Shown here piece by piece: positions 26,201 through 34,633 of a stretch of DNA of 64,000 bases. Under the pieces are notes generated by a model. That model made no database searches and was not told where the DNA came from. It worked only from the letters and a program-made list of their open reading frames with translations. Source of the stretch: Peribacillus frigoritolerans (GTDB taxonomy: Bacteria; Bacillota; Bacilli; Bacillales; DSM-1321); contig NZ_CP158190.1 in the NCBI RefSeq assembly GCF_040250305.1, forward strand, positions 4,868,001-4,932,000. The letters are read 5' to 3'. The first letter of the stretch is position 1. Each line of letters opens with the position of its first letter. Position numbers and translations under genes: made by a program.

Positions 26201-27811
26201 CATCGTTGACGTGACGATTTGTTCACGAAGCGAATCGATTGGCGGGTTGGTTACCTGTGCAAAGGATTGCTTGAAATAGTTGAATAGCGATTGCGGGCGA
26301 TCTGATAAGACTGCTAACGGAATGTCATTCCCCATGCTGCCCAGTGGATCTTTGCCTTCATTAATGACAGGCAGTAAATATTTTTGGACATCTTCATACG
26401 TGTATCCAAACGCTTTTTGCCTGAATAATAAATCACTCAATGGCTCCCCTTCGAGCACAGGTTCTTCGTCACTTAATTGAACAAGCTGTTCGTCCAGCCA
26501 TTGCTGGTATGGATTTTCCTGAGCCATTTCCGACTTGATCTCTTCATCGGAAACAATACGGCCTTCCTCTAAATCTATTAAAAGCATTCTGCCTGGGCTT
26601 AAACGATCTTTGTATAATACATTCTCCGGCTCCTCATCGATCACGCCGACTTCAGAGGAGAAAATGATGTAATCATCTTTAGTCACATAATACCTTGCCG
26701 GCCTTAAACCATTACGATCCAGGATGGCACCGATTTGCTTGCCATTCGTAAAGGATATGGCCGTCGGACCATCCCATGGCTCCATGAGCATGCTATGATA
26801 TTCGTAAAATGCCTTCTTTTCCTTCGTCATATGCGGATTTTCCGTCCATGGTTCAGGAATGAGCATCATCGCCGCATGTGCTGGTTTACGCCCTGCAAGC
26901 ACGAAGAATTCAAGTGCATTATCAAGAATCGAGGAATCACTGCCGTCTATATCCAGAATGGGCAGGACCTTTTGCAGGTCATCCCCGAATGCTTCCGAAA
27001 CAAACTGCTGCTCACGCGCTTTCATCCAATTCACATTACCTCTAAGCGTATTGATTTCGCCATTATGGATCAGGTAACGGTTTGGATGTGCCCGTTCCCA
27101 ACTAGGAAAAGTATTCGTGCTGAAGCGGGAATGCACTAAAGCGAAAGCCGAAACGAAGGACTCCTGTTGAAGGTCAAGATAAAAAGCATCCACCTGCTCA
27201 GGCGTCAACAATCCTTTGTAAACGATCGTAGCACTTGAAAGGCTGGCAAAATAAAAACGATTGCCGCGTTCACGAGCCCAGTTTTCAGCTTGTTTTCTGA
27301 TAATGAACAATTTACGCTCAAAAGCTAAATCATCAGTCATCCCTTCGCTTGCCCCGATGAATACTTGGCGAATCGTCGGACATGTCTCCTTGCCGACCTC
27401 CCCGATTTTCGTTGCATCAACAGGAACCGTTCTCCAGCCTAATAACGTTTGGCCCTCTTGTTCGATAAATGCATTCAAACGAGCTTCGATTTCATTCCGT
27501 TCATCATCATTGTTAGAGAAAAAGAGCATGCCTACACCATAGCGTCCTTTTGCCGGCAAGTTCATTTCCGGGCATGCCAGCCTGAAATATTCATCAGGAA
27601 TCTGTACCATTAATCCTGCGCCATCTCCTGTAAGGGGATCGCTGCCTTGTCCGCCGCGATGATCTAATTGGCACAGCATATTCAGTCCTTGTTTGACGAT
27701 GTCATGTGTAGCAAGCCCTTTTAAATGAGCGTATAAACCGATCCCACATGCATCATGTTCAAATTCAGGATGGTAGAGCCCTTGTGCTTTTGGTATTTGA
27801 TTGTATGTCAT
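23261..27811 (-). CDS. gltA: Glutamate synthase large subunit
   Basis: 1516 aa from ATG 27811 (MTYNQIPKAQGLYHPEFEHD); GGGGGCG lies 6 nt upstream, while the frame's first codon at 27826 lacks one. The N-terminal propeptide precedes the class II amidotransferase cysteine in HDACGIGLYA. The central FMN domain has the 3Fe-4S cysteine set in CVMMRACHLDTCPVG, and the C-terminal glycine-rich GXGXG-type helix follows. It releases ammonia from glutamine and channels it to 2-oxoglutarate. Expression should be driven by the divergent GltC. Confidence 0.95.
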   Translation of the reverse strand: MTYNQIPKAQGLYHPEFEHDACGIGLYAHLKGLATHDIVKQGLNMLCQLDHRGGQGSDPLTGDGAGLMVQIPDEYFRLACPEMNLPAKGRYGVGMLFFSNNDDERNEIEARLNAFIEQEGQTLLGWRTVPVDATKIGEVGKETCPTIRQVFIGASEGMTDDLAFERKLFIIRKQAENWARERGNRFYFASLSSATIVYKGLLTPEQVDAFYLDLQQESFVSAFALVHSRFSTNTFPSWERAHPNRYLIHNGEINTLRGNVNWMKAREQQFVSEAFGDDLQKVLPILDIDGSDSSILDNALEFFVLAGRKPAHAAMMLIPEPWTENPHMTKEKKAFYEYHSMLMEPWDGPTAISFTNGKQIGAILDRNGLRPARYYVTKDDYIIFSSEVGVIDEEPENVLYKDRLSPGRMLLIDLEEGRIVSDEEIKSEMAQENPYQQWLDEQLVQLSDEEPVLEGEPLSDLLFRQKAFGYTYEDVQKYLLPVINEGKDPLGSMGNDIPLAVLSDRPQSLFNYFKQSFAQVTNPPIDSLREQIVTSTMTFLGAEGDLLKPDETNSRRIQLDSPVLTPGQMQQLKENAYPEFRSKVIHTLFSEDLESGLDRICREAEQAIADGVSLLILSDKDMSKEKAAIPSLLAASALHQELIRHGNRTKVSIIVESGEAREVHHYASLIGYGVDAIYPYLAYETYKQAVLEGSLATSYEETVRKYVSSVTEGIVKVMSKMGISTIQSYRGAQIFEAVGIGADVIERYFSGTASQLSGIDLVTIADEALIRHRKAAADSLDETLESGSDFQWRKTGEHHAFNPKTIHTLQWACRKGDYNLFKQYSNLANEERLGFLRNLFSFDQKRQSISIDEVESVESIVSRFKTGAMSFGSLSQEAHETLAIAMNRLGGKSNSGEGGEHPSRYQLDENGDNRRSGIKQIASGRFGVKSHYLVNADELQIKMAQGAKPGEGGQLPGNKVYPWVAEVRGSTPGVGLISPPPHHDIYSIEDLAQLIHDLKNANRDARISVKLVSKAGVGTIAAGVAKGAADVIVISGYDGGTGASPKTSIKHTGLPWELGLAEAHQTLMLNGLRSRVVLETDGKLMTGRDVVMAAILGAEEFGFATAPLVVLGCVMMRACHLDTCPVGVATQNPELRSKFTGDADHVVNFMRFIAEEVRETMAELGFRTLEEMVGRTDVLQVSERAQNHWKAKHLDLTTLLFQPEGIRTYQLPQNHKIEESLDIREILPVVEPALNDQTQVDVSFPITNVNRVVGTIVGSEVSKRYGEEGLPEDTITLRFTGSAGQSFGAFIPKGMSMYLTGDVNDYVGKGLSGGKIIVTAPSGNQIEAGDNVIAGNIALYGATSGEAYINGRAGERFAVRNSGVNVVVEGIGDHGCEYMTGGRVVILGDVGKNFAAGMSGGIAYVLADDAEEFKALCNGEMIEFETLDDMDDANEVKEMLYSHLHYTESAKASYVLENWEDFAKRFVKVIPKDYKRMIKSINEQKRAGLTDEEAIMSAFQANAVQDKKITKQAVMQ

Positions 27812-27866
27812 ATTAATCGCCCCCATCGTATTCTTACACCGTTATGTCACTTACATTTATTCTAGG

Positions 27867-27895
27867 TTTTCAAATCGATATAAACAATATATAAT
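27867..27895 (+). promoter_or_regulatory. SigA-type promoter of gltC
   Basis: TTTTCA, a 17-bp spacer and a perfect TATAAT. Transcription would start just before the GltC dyad at 27909, fitting autorepression as in B. subtilis. Confidence 0.6.
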
Positions 27896-27908
27896 TCTAG
27901 TAGAATCC

Positions 27909-27923
27909 ATCTCAATTTGAGAT
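27909..27923. promoter_or_regulatory. GltC box (dyad ATCTC-N5-GAGAT)
   Basis: ATCTCAATTTGAGAT, a perfect dyad in the gltA-gltC gap, equals the known GltC Box I pattern. I do not see a clear second box nearer to gltA. Confidence 0.85.
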
Positions 27924-27944
27924 GAATGGCAGGAGGATGAATAA

Positions 27945-28847
27945 ATGGAACTACGACAATTACGTTATTTTGTTGAAGTCGCCGAGAGGGAACACGTCTC
28001 AGAAGCCGCAGAGCACCTGCATATCGCACAATCAGCAATCAGCCGGCAAATCTCCAGACTGGAAGATGAACTTGGCGTTCTTTTATTCGAGAAAATCGGC
28101 CGGAATATCCAGTTAACTCCCATTGGTAAAATATTCTTGATCCATGCCAAAACAGCGATACAGGCGATTGAATATGCCAAATATCAAATTGAGGAGTTTT
28201 TGGACCCTGAACACGGAAGCATTAAAATCGGGTTTCCGACCAGCCTTTCCACCCATTTACTGCCTACCGTCATTTCCGCTTTTAAAGATGAGCAGCCAAA
28301 TATCGGCTTCCACTTAAGACAGGGATCTTATTCCTCTTTAAAGGAAGCTGTCAAAAATCGCGAAATCGGATTAGCCTTCCTTGGACCGATTCCGACAAAC
28401 GATCCAGATATCGAAGGTCATATCCTGTTCACGGAAAACATATCTGCTTTACTGCCAATAACTCACCCATTGGCTGAAAGAAAGAGTCTGCGCCTAAGTG
28501 ATTTACGAAATGATCCCTTCGTCTTGTTTCCCAAAGGATACATCTTTCACACTATCGCTCTTGAAGCGTGCAAAGCAGCCGGTTTCGCACCTAATATCGC
28601 CTCGGAAGGTGAAGACATGGATTCCATAAAAGGGCTCGTTTCTGCCGGAATCGGAGTCAGTCTGCTCCCTGACAGTACTTTTTATGAAGTCATTCCAAGA
28701 CTGACTGTCAAGATCCCGATCGATACACCCGAAGTCAAACGGACTGTCGGCATCATCACTCCTAAAAATAGGGACTTGGCTCCATCAGAAAAACTTTTTT
28801 ACCAATTTGCCAAAAAGTTTTTCTCTGTTCTCGAGCAATATCAATAA
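27945..28847 (+). CDS. gltC: LysR-type regulator GltC
   Basis: A 300-aa LysR-type regulator with the N-terminal winged helix-turn-helix (MELRQLRYFVEVAEREHVSE, AIAQSAISRQISRLEDELG region). A periplasmic-binding-like effector domain follows. Divergent from gltAB with the GltC dyad between them, it should activate gltAB with 2-oxoglutarate and repress with glutamate, as known for B. subtilis GltC. AGGAGG precedes the ATG. Confidence 0.94.
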   Translation: MELRQLRYFVEVAEREHVSEAAEHLHIAQSAISRQISRLEDELGVLLFEKIGRNIQLTPIGKIFLIHAKTAIQAIEYAKYQIEEFLDPEHGSIKIGFPTSLSTHLLPTVISAFKDEQPNIGFHLRQGSYSSLKEAVKNREIGLAFLGPIPTNDPDIEGHILFTENISALLPITHPLAERKSLRLSDLRNDPFVLFPKGYIFHTIALEACKAAGFAPNIASEGEDMDSIKGLVSAGIGVSLLPDSTFYEVIPRLTVKIPIDTPEVKRTVGIITPKNRDLAPSEKLFYQFAKKFFSVLEQYQ

Positions 28848-28979
28848 AACATGGACTTCTAAACTGTTAATGGTAATCGTAGATGGGACAGCTCTTCCCA
28901 TAAATAACTTCACTAGACAACTTGCCTATAGCCCACTGAACGAATAATGTATTAAGATTATTCGTTCAGAGGAATATAC

Positions 28980-29475
28980 ATGCACCCCCACCCATTCACA
29001 TCTTGCTTGGCACGAAACACTCGAGCTTCATGAGCTGGTCGCCGCCCAGTCCAATGCCCTTATGAAATTTAAAAAAGCTTACCCAAAAATAAAAGACCCC
29101 ATTCTAAAAACGATTTATAAACAAACGATCGATACCCTTACCCAAAACATCATGGAGCTGCTGCAATTTTACCCATTGACGCCTAAAACGTACCGGGATG
29201 AAGATGAATCAAGGGATGACGCATCGGCAGTTGTTGCCAGGGAGTTGCTAGGCTTTTCCAAAACATCGATTAAAAGTTATGCACTTGCCATTACGGAAAC
29301 AGCCACCCCTTCCCTACGAAAAGTATTTAAGAAACATTTAAATGGAGCCATCGATACTCATGCCAAGATTTTCAACTACCTTTATGAAAGAAACCTCTAT
29401 CCTGCTTACGACTTGAACCAATTGCTGCAAAATGACGTCGATGTTGCCAATAAGGCTCTTTCCCAACCATTCTAA
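28980..29475 (+). pseudogene. CotF-like spore coat protein, frameshifted in a C5 run
   Basis: An uninterrupted frame of 137 codons from 29062 encodes a four-helix coat F type protein (KKAYPKIKDPILKTIYKQTI onwards). The same frame continues upstream to 28981 with HLAWHETLELHELVAAQSN, which belongs to the protein but has no start codon. The only start with a good ribosome site (AGAGGA, 6 nt) is ATG 28980, one frame off. Removing one C from the CCCCC at 28985-28989 joins ATG-CAC-CCC to the long frame, giving 164 aa. It is thus a fresh lesion, a phase-variable tract, or a sequencing error. Confidence 0.8.
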
Positions 29476-29480
29476 ATGCA

Positions 29481-29514
29481 AAAAAAGGCAAGCATACCGA
29501 TTGCTTGCCTTTTT
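29481..29514 (+). terminator. Terminator of the coat gene
   Basis: AAAAAAGGCAAGCA / TGCTTGCCTTTTT, 7-nt loop. Confidence 0.88.
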
Positions 29515-29603
29515 GTCGCGTTCCGATTCCGTTTTTCATTATAATGTTATAATATATAAGAATTGGTTTTAATTAGGTTAATATTATTCAAGAGGTGAAA
29601 ATC

Positions 29604-30203
29604 ATGAAAAAGATCTATTTATCCATCATCCTTTCCCTGCTCTCATTTTCTTTAGTTGCCTGTAAGGCTGATGATCCAAAATCCGAGAATAACCTTTCAG
29701 TTCCTGAGCTGACAGCAAGGGAGAAAGCCATCCTCGAGAATTCAAGTGAACATTCCTTTCTTATCGATTTCAGTGTTGATGATACATACAAGGAGATGTC
29801 AGTCTGGGTCGAAAAATATGAATTTGGAAAACTTGTCGAATCTGAAATGGGACGCATGACAACTGCCATCAAAGATAATGGGACGATTATCTTCACCACA
29901 TCCAAAACGGATGCTGACCAAAAACGATCGATGTTCAACGTCAGCATTCAAAACGATGATGGTACGGATACAGTTACTTATCCTGAAACCATTGATGAAA
30001 TGGATTCCAGCGTATGGGGCAGTGCTGGCAAACTCAAAATAAACAGCACAGACAAGCTTGCATTGGCGAGTATATGCTACTCAAGCGGAAATGAAGGCAT
30101 ACGTTCACTTTCCACTGATTTTTATGGTAATAGTGAAGACCATATGGACGAGTTGAAGGAATACGATGTTGTCTATCTACTAAGAAGTGAATTCACTAAA
30201 TGA
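29604..30203 (+). CDS. Lipoprotein of unknown function
   Basis: A 199-aa protein with a lipoprotein signal [20 protein letters not shown]; the lipobox is LVAC at cysteine 20. The mature part is acidic, with two probable beta-rich halves ([37 protein letters not shown]). I do not recognise the family. ATG 29604 follows AGAGGTG; the upstream GTG at 29595 overlaps that ribosome site. It is monocistronic, with AT-rich relic sequence downstream. Confidence 0.72.
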   Translation: MKKIYLSIILSLLSFSLVACKADDPKSENNLSVPELTAREKAILENSSEHSFLIDFSVDDTYKEMSVWVEKYEFGKLVESEMGRMTTAIKDNGTIIFTTSKTDADQKRSMFNVSIQNDDGTDTVTYPETIDEMDSSVWGSAGKLKINSTDKLALASICYSSGNEGIRSLSTDFYGNSEDHMDELKEYDVVYLLRSEFTK

Positions 30204-30253
30204 GCTGACAAATGCAGGGGCAGGTTTGTTTTAGCACGATACTATTGCAAAAG

Positions 30254-30334
30254 TGGATCGTTAAAATCTATGAATTTGAGAAAATAAATGAGGCATTTGA
30301 AGAATCAAAAAAAGGTTTGTCATCTAATGGGTGA
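30254..30334 (+). pseudogene. Relic of a zinc alcohol dehydrogenase C-terminus
   Basis: The frame WIVKIYEFEKINEAFEESKK ending in TGA at 30332 resembles the last helix of medium-chain alcohol dehydrogenases (…INEAFEDSKKGL…). No start or upstream body is present. About 26 codons remain, so this is a low-certainty call. Confidence 0.4.
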
Positions 30335-30358
30335 AGGTGAAAAAGCCTATTAGATGAC
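30319..30358 (+). repeat. 10-bp perfect inverted repeat
   Basis: GTCATCTAAT / ATTAGATGAC with a 20-nt loop just after the dehydrogenase relic. It may be a remnant terminator; no U run follows. Confidence 0.5.
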
Positions 30359-30497
30359 TGATTTTGCTCATTCGATAGATGAGTAAGTCCAAGTTATAAG
30401 ATAGAAGTAAATTTTTCTACATTTTAAAAAGGGGTTGAAGGAAGAGGAATTTGGGTGTAATCTTTAAAAATAATAAAACGGAAAGAAGATTATTAAT

Positions 30498-30617
30498 TTG
30501 AAGAAAATCATACTCCTCTTTGCAGCAGTAGTCATTGCGAGCTCTCTCGGACATCAAATAACCGGCGGATATATGGACCCTCGTAAATCCCGCCCTCGGT
30601 ATATACATTTGAAATAA
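30498..30617 (+). CDS. Possible 39-aa secreted or membrane peptide
   Basis: A TTG-started frame has a signal-like N-terminus (MKKIILLFAAVVIASSLGHQ) and a basic tail ending YIHLK. The ribosome site is poor (GGAAAG, 13 nt away). Downstream bases AAATAAGGAATCCGCTT resemble the transmembrane-coding part of the repeated genes at 33-34 kb, so this may be chance within decayed DNA. The surrounding 30335-30750 has no other feature I can support. Confidence 0.3.
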   Translation: MKKIILLFAAVVIASSLGHQITGGYMDPRKSRPRYIHLK

Positions 30618-30754
30618 GGAATCCGCTTTTGCGCTTGATTCCTTATCATTTCGGAAGTAAATAAATATTAATATTTTAAGAAACGATCATGGAATTTAAA
30701 TTTGTCCAAATATTTTCTCAATTGGACTTATATTAAATCCCCTTATTTCGCTCC

Positions 30755-30943
30755 AAACAGATCACCCTCACTTGATATACAACCATCTTACCCATTTTTT
30801 AATATACACGTTATAGCCCTTTTTCAGTTCTATCTCGATTGGTTTTTTCACTTTTTCGTCGATTTCCCATTGAATCGTTTGCAAATTTTCGGACTTAGAG
30901 CTCATCGATATCCGGTTTTTCAAATATCGCTTTGGTGACACTT
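30755..30943 (-). pseudogene. Relic (third copy) of the VG-repeat membrane protein fused to an ABC ATPase scrap
   Basis: Reading leftward, about 60 codons (SENLQTIQWEIDEKVKKP..., IEIELKKGYNVYIKK) match the C-terminal part of the proteins at 33279 and 33971, then a two-base deletion shifts the frame. Immediately upstream, 30908-30943 matches the ATPase gene at 34800-34835 (GTTTTTCAAATATCGCTT shared). So this is a collapsed copy of the ATPase/VG-repeat gene pair. Its ATPase scrap now encodes the last residues of the beta-helix gene. Confidence 0.75.
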
Positions 30944-32671
30944 CATTGTTGTGTCATCCTCACATTCTGGTTTCAAGGGAAAACAGTCCTGATTTTTTAA
31001 GTCAGGCGGGATACAAATCCGATTATTCAATAAGTTATTTACTGATCCTACTTGAAAATGAATTTCACGTCCAACCTCGGCAAATGTGTGATCATTTTCA
31101 ATCAGAGTTTTTTCCATGGTCAATGGCAGGGTTGTGTAGTCATTATTAAAGTTCCCATTATTATGAGACCCGCGTATGCCAATGCCAGCTTGGATAAAGT
31201 TATTTTCGGATTTTTCGACATGGTGAATCTTGTTTCTTTGTAGTTTCGTGAACTTGTTGGAACTAAGAAACACGATCCCGTTGTTGAAACTGTTTTCAAT
31301 GGTATTGTCTTCAATGGTCGCATTTTTTGTCACGTGGATGCTGATGCCTCCATGTGACTCTACAGCGGCTTGGATATCGCTTACGTAATTATCCTTAATC
31401 ACTACCGAGTCCAAGAACCCCATCTCCATTTTGGTCAGGTCCGTAAATTGTGCTCCGGTAACGGCTATGCCTCGTTCTGTAATCGTGTCATTTTTTTCTA
31501 TGCCATAAACATCATAATCACCCTTGGTTCCCACTCCATGGCTGTTAATTCGATTCCCTGAAATCGTAATGTTTTGAGGCGGGTAAGCGGACATCTTGCC
31601 GTTATCATACTCCATTCCTCCAACGACAATGGGGAAACGTGTATTTAAGATGACATTGTTCGTGAAGGATACGTTTTGTCCCGAATGTGTGTCGATTCCC
31701 TCCCATGTCGGGTTGTTGGCGACCACGTTCTGATCGACCACAATGGTATCGCTTGGCGGGAACTTCGCTTGCGCTTTGGCATCATCTGTTGTATTGACTT
31801 TCCTATGGCTAAAGGCCACCCCATAGCTTTGCTGAACGCTTCCAACGGTTGCTCCTGGCCAAAGATCACTAACGGTCGCATGCTTTATGGTCACGTTATT
31901 CGCTGAGACGCCGCCAATGCCCGCATATCCAATATCCGTGATACTCATGCTTTTTTTAGAAATGGGATCGGATCCTTTGATGGTTACTCCATCCACATGC
32001 TCTAAATAGATGCCATACCCTTCATATCCCGTAATATGAACATCCTCAATCGTGATATTTTTCAGCCGTTTCGCGTCACCATCTTTATCATTTATCGGGT
32101 AATCACCCACTAAATCATCCGTTGATTTCGTTTGATCAATAGCGGTAATCTGGATGCCTCTATGTCTTGATGAATAATACTTCCTTGGTTCTCCTGTTAC
32201 GGCATCTTCTGTTTTTCTTTTCCCATCCAAAATAAGATTTTTTATGCCCATATGACTTTCCATTATTTTAATGGTAACAGGGTCACTTCTTGATTCAGTA
32301 CAGATTGTCGTGACTGTCTTTCCATTCTCCACGGTTCCTTCCAAGGAAACTCCAGATTTCATCACAATAAAGGCACTCGCCGTGAAATTCCCTTTTGATA
32401 AGAGAACGGTCCCTCGTTTTCCGGTTTCCCCATCCTTCGGAAATTTTGAAACACTTAGAACGGCATGATTAAAAGCTGCTCTTACGGATGACGTTGTAGA
32501 GTTGGGTGCTAATGTTGACGTTTCCATCAGGGTATTGTTGTGGTCGAATAATTGGATTGTCGTTCCTGTTGTTGGTTCGCAATCCGGATTTGCTGCCGCT
32601 GTCATGGATGGGAGCGGAAAGAAAACGGCCGCAAACAGAATGAATATTACGGTACTTCTACATACTTTCAT
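30920..32671 (-). CDS. Secreted right-handed beta-helix protein
   Basis: 583 aa from ATG 32671 (GGGGAG 7 nt upstream), with a Sec signal peptide (MKVCRSTVIFILFAAVFFPL, cleavage near AAA-NP). The body shows the repeating pattern of a parallel beta-helix (NITIEDVHITGYEGYGIYLEH; NATIEDNTIENSFNNGIVFL), as in pectate-lyase or NosD-like folds. It is cysteine-containing at both ends (PDCEPTTG; CIPPDLKNQDC, PECEDDTTMKC). Substrate unknown; polysaccharide binding or cleavage is likely. The final CHQSDI codons derive from an ATPase gene relic, so the C-terminus may be recombined. Confidence 0.75.
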   Translation of the reverse strand: MKVCRSTVIFILFAAVFFPLPSMTAAANPDCEPTTGTTIQLFDHNNTLMETSTLAPNSTTSSVRAAFNHAVLSVSKFPKDGETGKRGTVLLSKGNFTASAFIVMKSGVSLEGTVENGKTVTTICTESRSDPVTIKIMESHMGIKNLILDGKRKTEDAVTGEPRKYYSSRHRGIQITAIDQTKSTDDLVGDYPINDKDGDAKRLKNITIEDVHITGYEGYGIYLEHVDGVTIKGSDPISKKSMSITDIGYAGIGGVSANNVTIKHATVSDLWPGATVGSVQQSYGVAFSHRKVNTTDDAKAQAKFPPSDTIVVDQNVVANNPTWEGIDTHSGQNVSFTNNVILNTRFPIVVGGMEYDNGKMSAYPPQNITISGNRINSHGVGTKGDYDVYGIEKNDTITERGIAVTGAQFTDLTKMEMGFLDSVVIKDNYVSDIQAAVESHGGISIHVTKNATIEDNTIENSFNNGIVFLSSNKFTKLQRNKIHHVEKSENNFIQAGIGIRGSHNNGNFNNDYTTLPLTMEKTLIENDHTFAEVGREIHFQVGSVNNLLNNRICIPPDLKNQDCFPLKPECEDDTTMKCHQSDI

Positions 32672-32813
32672 CTGAAAACTCCCCATGCATGTAATTATTC
32701 CTTGATAATTGATAACGTTGAATGCTTACCCTTGAGACGTTCGAGTCATTTATTATCCACCGTTCAATTAGCCAAAGATGGTTTTGGAGTATAATTTTGC
32801 GAACTCTAAAGTT

Positions 32814-32981
32814 TCAATAGGATGGCAACACACCATTGTTATCACTGTAAGAAACGTTGCCATTGCTTTTTCTTGCATCTTCTTTCTCTCCTCTTCTTTT
32901 TTGTAATACCAGATATATTACAAGAAAGAAGGGAACGGGAAATTTCATTATTAAAACGAGAAATACCAAATCTGACATCAT
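32814..32981 (-). CDS. Possible 55-aa small membrane protein
   Basis: From an ATG at 32981 (MMSDLVFLVLIMKFPVPFFL) the frame encodes one hydrophobic helix followed by a basic, then polar tail ending in NNGVLPSY. No clear ribosome site is seen. The upstream DNA is shared with the leader of the yybN-like gene at 38 kb, where the same start (MMSDL) is followed by a stop. It could be a genuine small gene on a duplicated promoter or chance. Confidence 0.35.
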   Translation of the reverse strand: MMSDLVFLVLIMKFPVPFFLVIYLVLQKRRGEKEDARKSNGNVSYSDNNGVLPSY

Positions 32982-33052
32982 GAAATGAAAATGCACATTA
33001 TAAATCATATTGTAGGATCACAGCTCGGCAAAGGACCCAAGCCTAGCAAAAA
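32940..33052 (-). repeat. Diverged copy of the yyb operon leader (partner at 38065-38172)
   Basis: Read leftward, the segment shares CCGAGCTGT, ATGATTTAT, ATGTGCATTTTC and TCATGATGTCAGATTTGG in the same order and spacing with 38065-38172, including a TTTTTGCTA next to a terminator. The two copies lie in direct orientation and bracket the 5-kb ABC transporter region. Confidence 0.7.
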
Positions 33053-33140
33053 GCCGCTGAAAATTAGAGCTGCGGTAACCCATGCTTTAAGTGAGGACAT
33101 CCAGATCGAAGATGGAGATGTGTTCATTTTAATGAAGTAA
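32985..33140 (+). pseudogene. 51-codon frame, possible gene fragment
   Basis: An ATG-to-TAA frame whose second half (IRAAVTHALSEDIQIEDGDV, then FILMK) looks protein-like, while the first half lies in the duplicated leader on the opposite strand. No ribosome site. Probably the tail of a lost gene; family not recognised. The rest of 33141-33278 holds a GGACCC/GGGTCC hairpin (33222-33238) and nothing else I can support. Confidence 0.35.
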
Positions 33141-33278
33141 CAGCTAACATTTTTTCAACGTCTGTAAAAAGGGAAGTGTAGTCGCCTGTTACATGTTGGT
33201 TTCAATTCACGAAAACGCGATAGGACCCAATATGGGTCCCTAAAATTTGAGTATAAGAATTAGCCCTGTCTTAAAATC

Positions 33279-33940
33279 TTAATTACTTTCCTGATCATTT
33301 ACCTCCAATATCAGATCACCTTCATTTGATATATATCCATCTTTTCCTGTTTTATCGATATATACGTTATAGCCCTTTTTCAGTTCGATCTCGATTGTTT
33401 TTTTCACTTTTTCGTCAATTTCCCATTGAATCGTTTGCAAGCTTTCGGTTTGCGTTTCATCTTTTATATCGACAAACACTCGGATTTTATCGGTTGTTCT
33501 TGAAAGCACATAGTTCCCCGCTGGGATCTCTGTTACGACCACATAATGACCAGGATCTTTCATGATGATTTTTTGATTTTTTTTCACGACTTTTTCAAAT
33601 TCAGAAGGCTTGAATTCAATCTTCCCTTTAATTGAGAAATTTTCATTCATATATGAGGGCTCTGCATGCAGTACAGCATTTTTGTGCATTTTATTGCCAG
33701 CAACTACCGCTTCACTATCGAGAGCTTTAATATCATAATAGCCCTGATTGATATCTTTTCCGACAATGATGTTTTGTGACTCCAACACCTTATAGGAAGC
33801 AGCATTATTTTCCGTATTTCTATTAGCGGCACTCATCGCTGATGGAACAATGTACATTTTATAGATAAGGAATCCGCTTACTAATAATAGTAAAGTTATC
33901 GCGGCTATGGTTTATTTAGAGTCAAGGACGATTCCTCCAA
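33279..33940 (-). pseudogene. VG-repeat membrane protein, copy A, N-terminally broken
   Basis: Aligned to copy B, the gene would start at TTG 33940 in place of ATG. It loses one base at about codon 10 (AAATAAACC against AAATAAAAGC), so the membrane anchor is out of frame. An internal ATG at 33857 could still give 192 aa without an anchor. The rest is intact and similar to copy B, with GKDINQGYYDIKA and VTEIPAGNYVLSR repeats. Just upstream (33941-33970) it keeps a scrap of the ATPase gene's last codons, showing it arose by tandem duplication. Confidence 0.8.
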
Positions 33941-33970
33941 TATATACTTTGATAATGCTTTAATATATCC

Positions 33971-34633
33971 TTAATTACTTTCCTGATCATTTACCTCCAA
34001 TATCAAATCACCTTCATTCGATATATATCCATCTTTTCCCGTTTTTTTGATATACACGTTATAGCCCTTTTTTAGTTCGATCTCGATTGGTTTTTTCACT
34101 TTTTCGTCGATATCCCATTGAATCGTTTGCAAGCTTCCAGATTTTGTTCCATGTCTAATATCGACAAACACTCCGATTTTATCGCTTGTTCTTGATAGTA
34201 CATAATTCCCCGCTGGTATTTCTGTACCGACCACATAATGACCAGGATCTTTCATGATGATTTGTTGATTTTTTTTCACTGCTTTTTTAAATTCAGAAGG
34301 CTTGAATTCAAACTTCCCCTTAATCGACATTTTCGCATTCAGATAAAAAGGTCTTGCATGTAAAACAGCATTTTCATGCATTTTATCGCCAAAAAACTCC
34401 GCTTCACTATCGAGAGCTTTAATATCATAATAGCCCTGATCGATATCCTTGCCGACTATGATGTTTTGTGACTCCAACACCTTATAGGAAGCAGTATTAT
34501 TTTCCGTATTTCTATTAGCGGCACTCATAGCTGATGGAACAATGTACACTTTATAAATAAGGAATCCGCTTATCAATACGAGTAAAGTTAACGCGGCTAT
34601 GCTTTTATTTAGAGTCAAGGACGATTCCTCCAT
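33971..34633 (-). CDS. Membrane-anchored VG-repeat protein, copy B
   Basis: A 220-aa protein with one membrane helix near residues 12-32 and an extracellular part with two related motifs, IIVGKDIDQGYYDIKALDSE (about 53) and VVGTEIPAGNYVLSRTSDKI (about 135). This 'VG-x-DIP-x-G-x-Y' unit is common in Gram-positive surface proteins. Its ATG lies inside the ATPase gene, 29 bp before that stop, so translation is coupled. As the last intact gene of a yyb-like operon it may assist or protect against the exported product. Function unknown. Confidence 0.78.
   Translation of the reverse strand: MEESSLTLNKSIAALTLLVLISGFLIYKVYIVPSAMSAANRNTENNTASYKVLESQNIIVGKDIDQGYYDIKALDSEAEFFGDKMHENAVLHARPFYLNAKMSIKGKFEFKPSEFKKAVKKNQQIIMKDPGHYVVGTEIPAGNYVLSRTSDKIGVFVDIRHGTKSGSLQTIQWDIDEKVKKPIEIELKKGYNVYIKKTGKDGYISNEGDLILEVNDQESN

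Noticed and set aside
30417..30608. 63-codon minus-strand frame
   Set aside because: No ribosome site or recognisable protein pattern, within decayed DNA.
33222..33238. Terminator GGACCC/GGGTCC after copy A
   Set aside because: Short stem with no U run on the expected strand.
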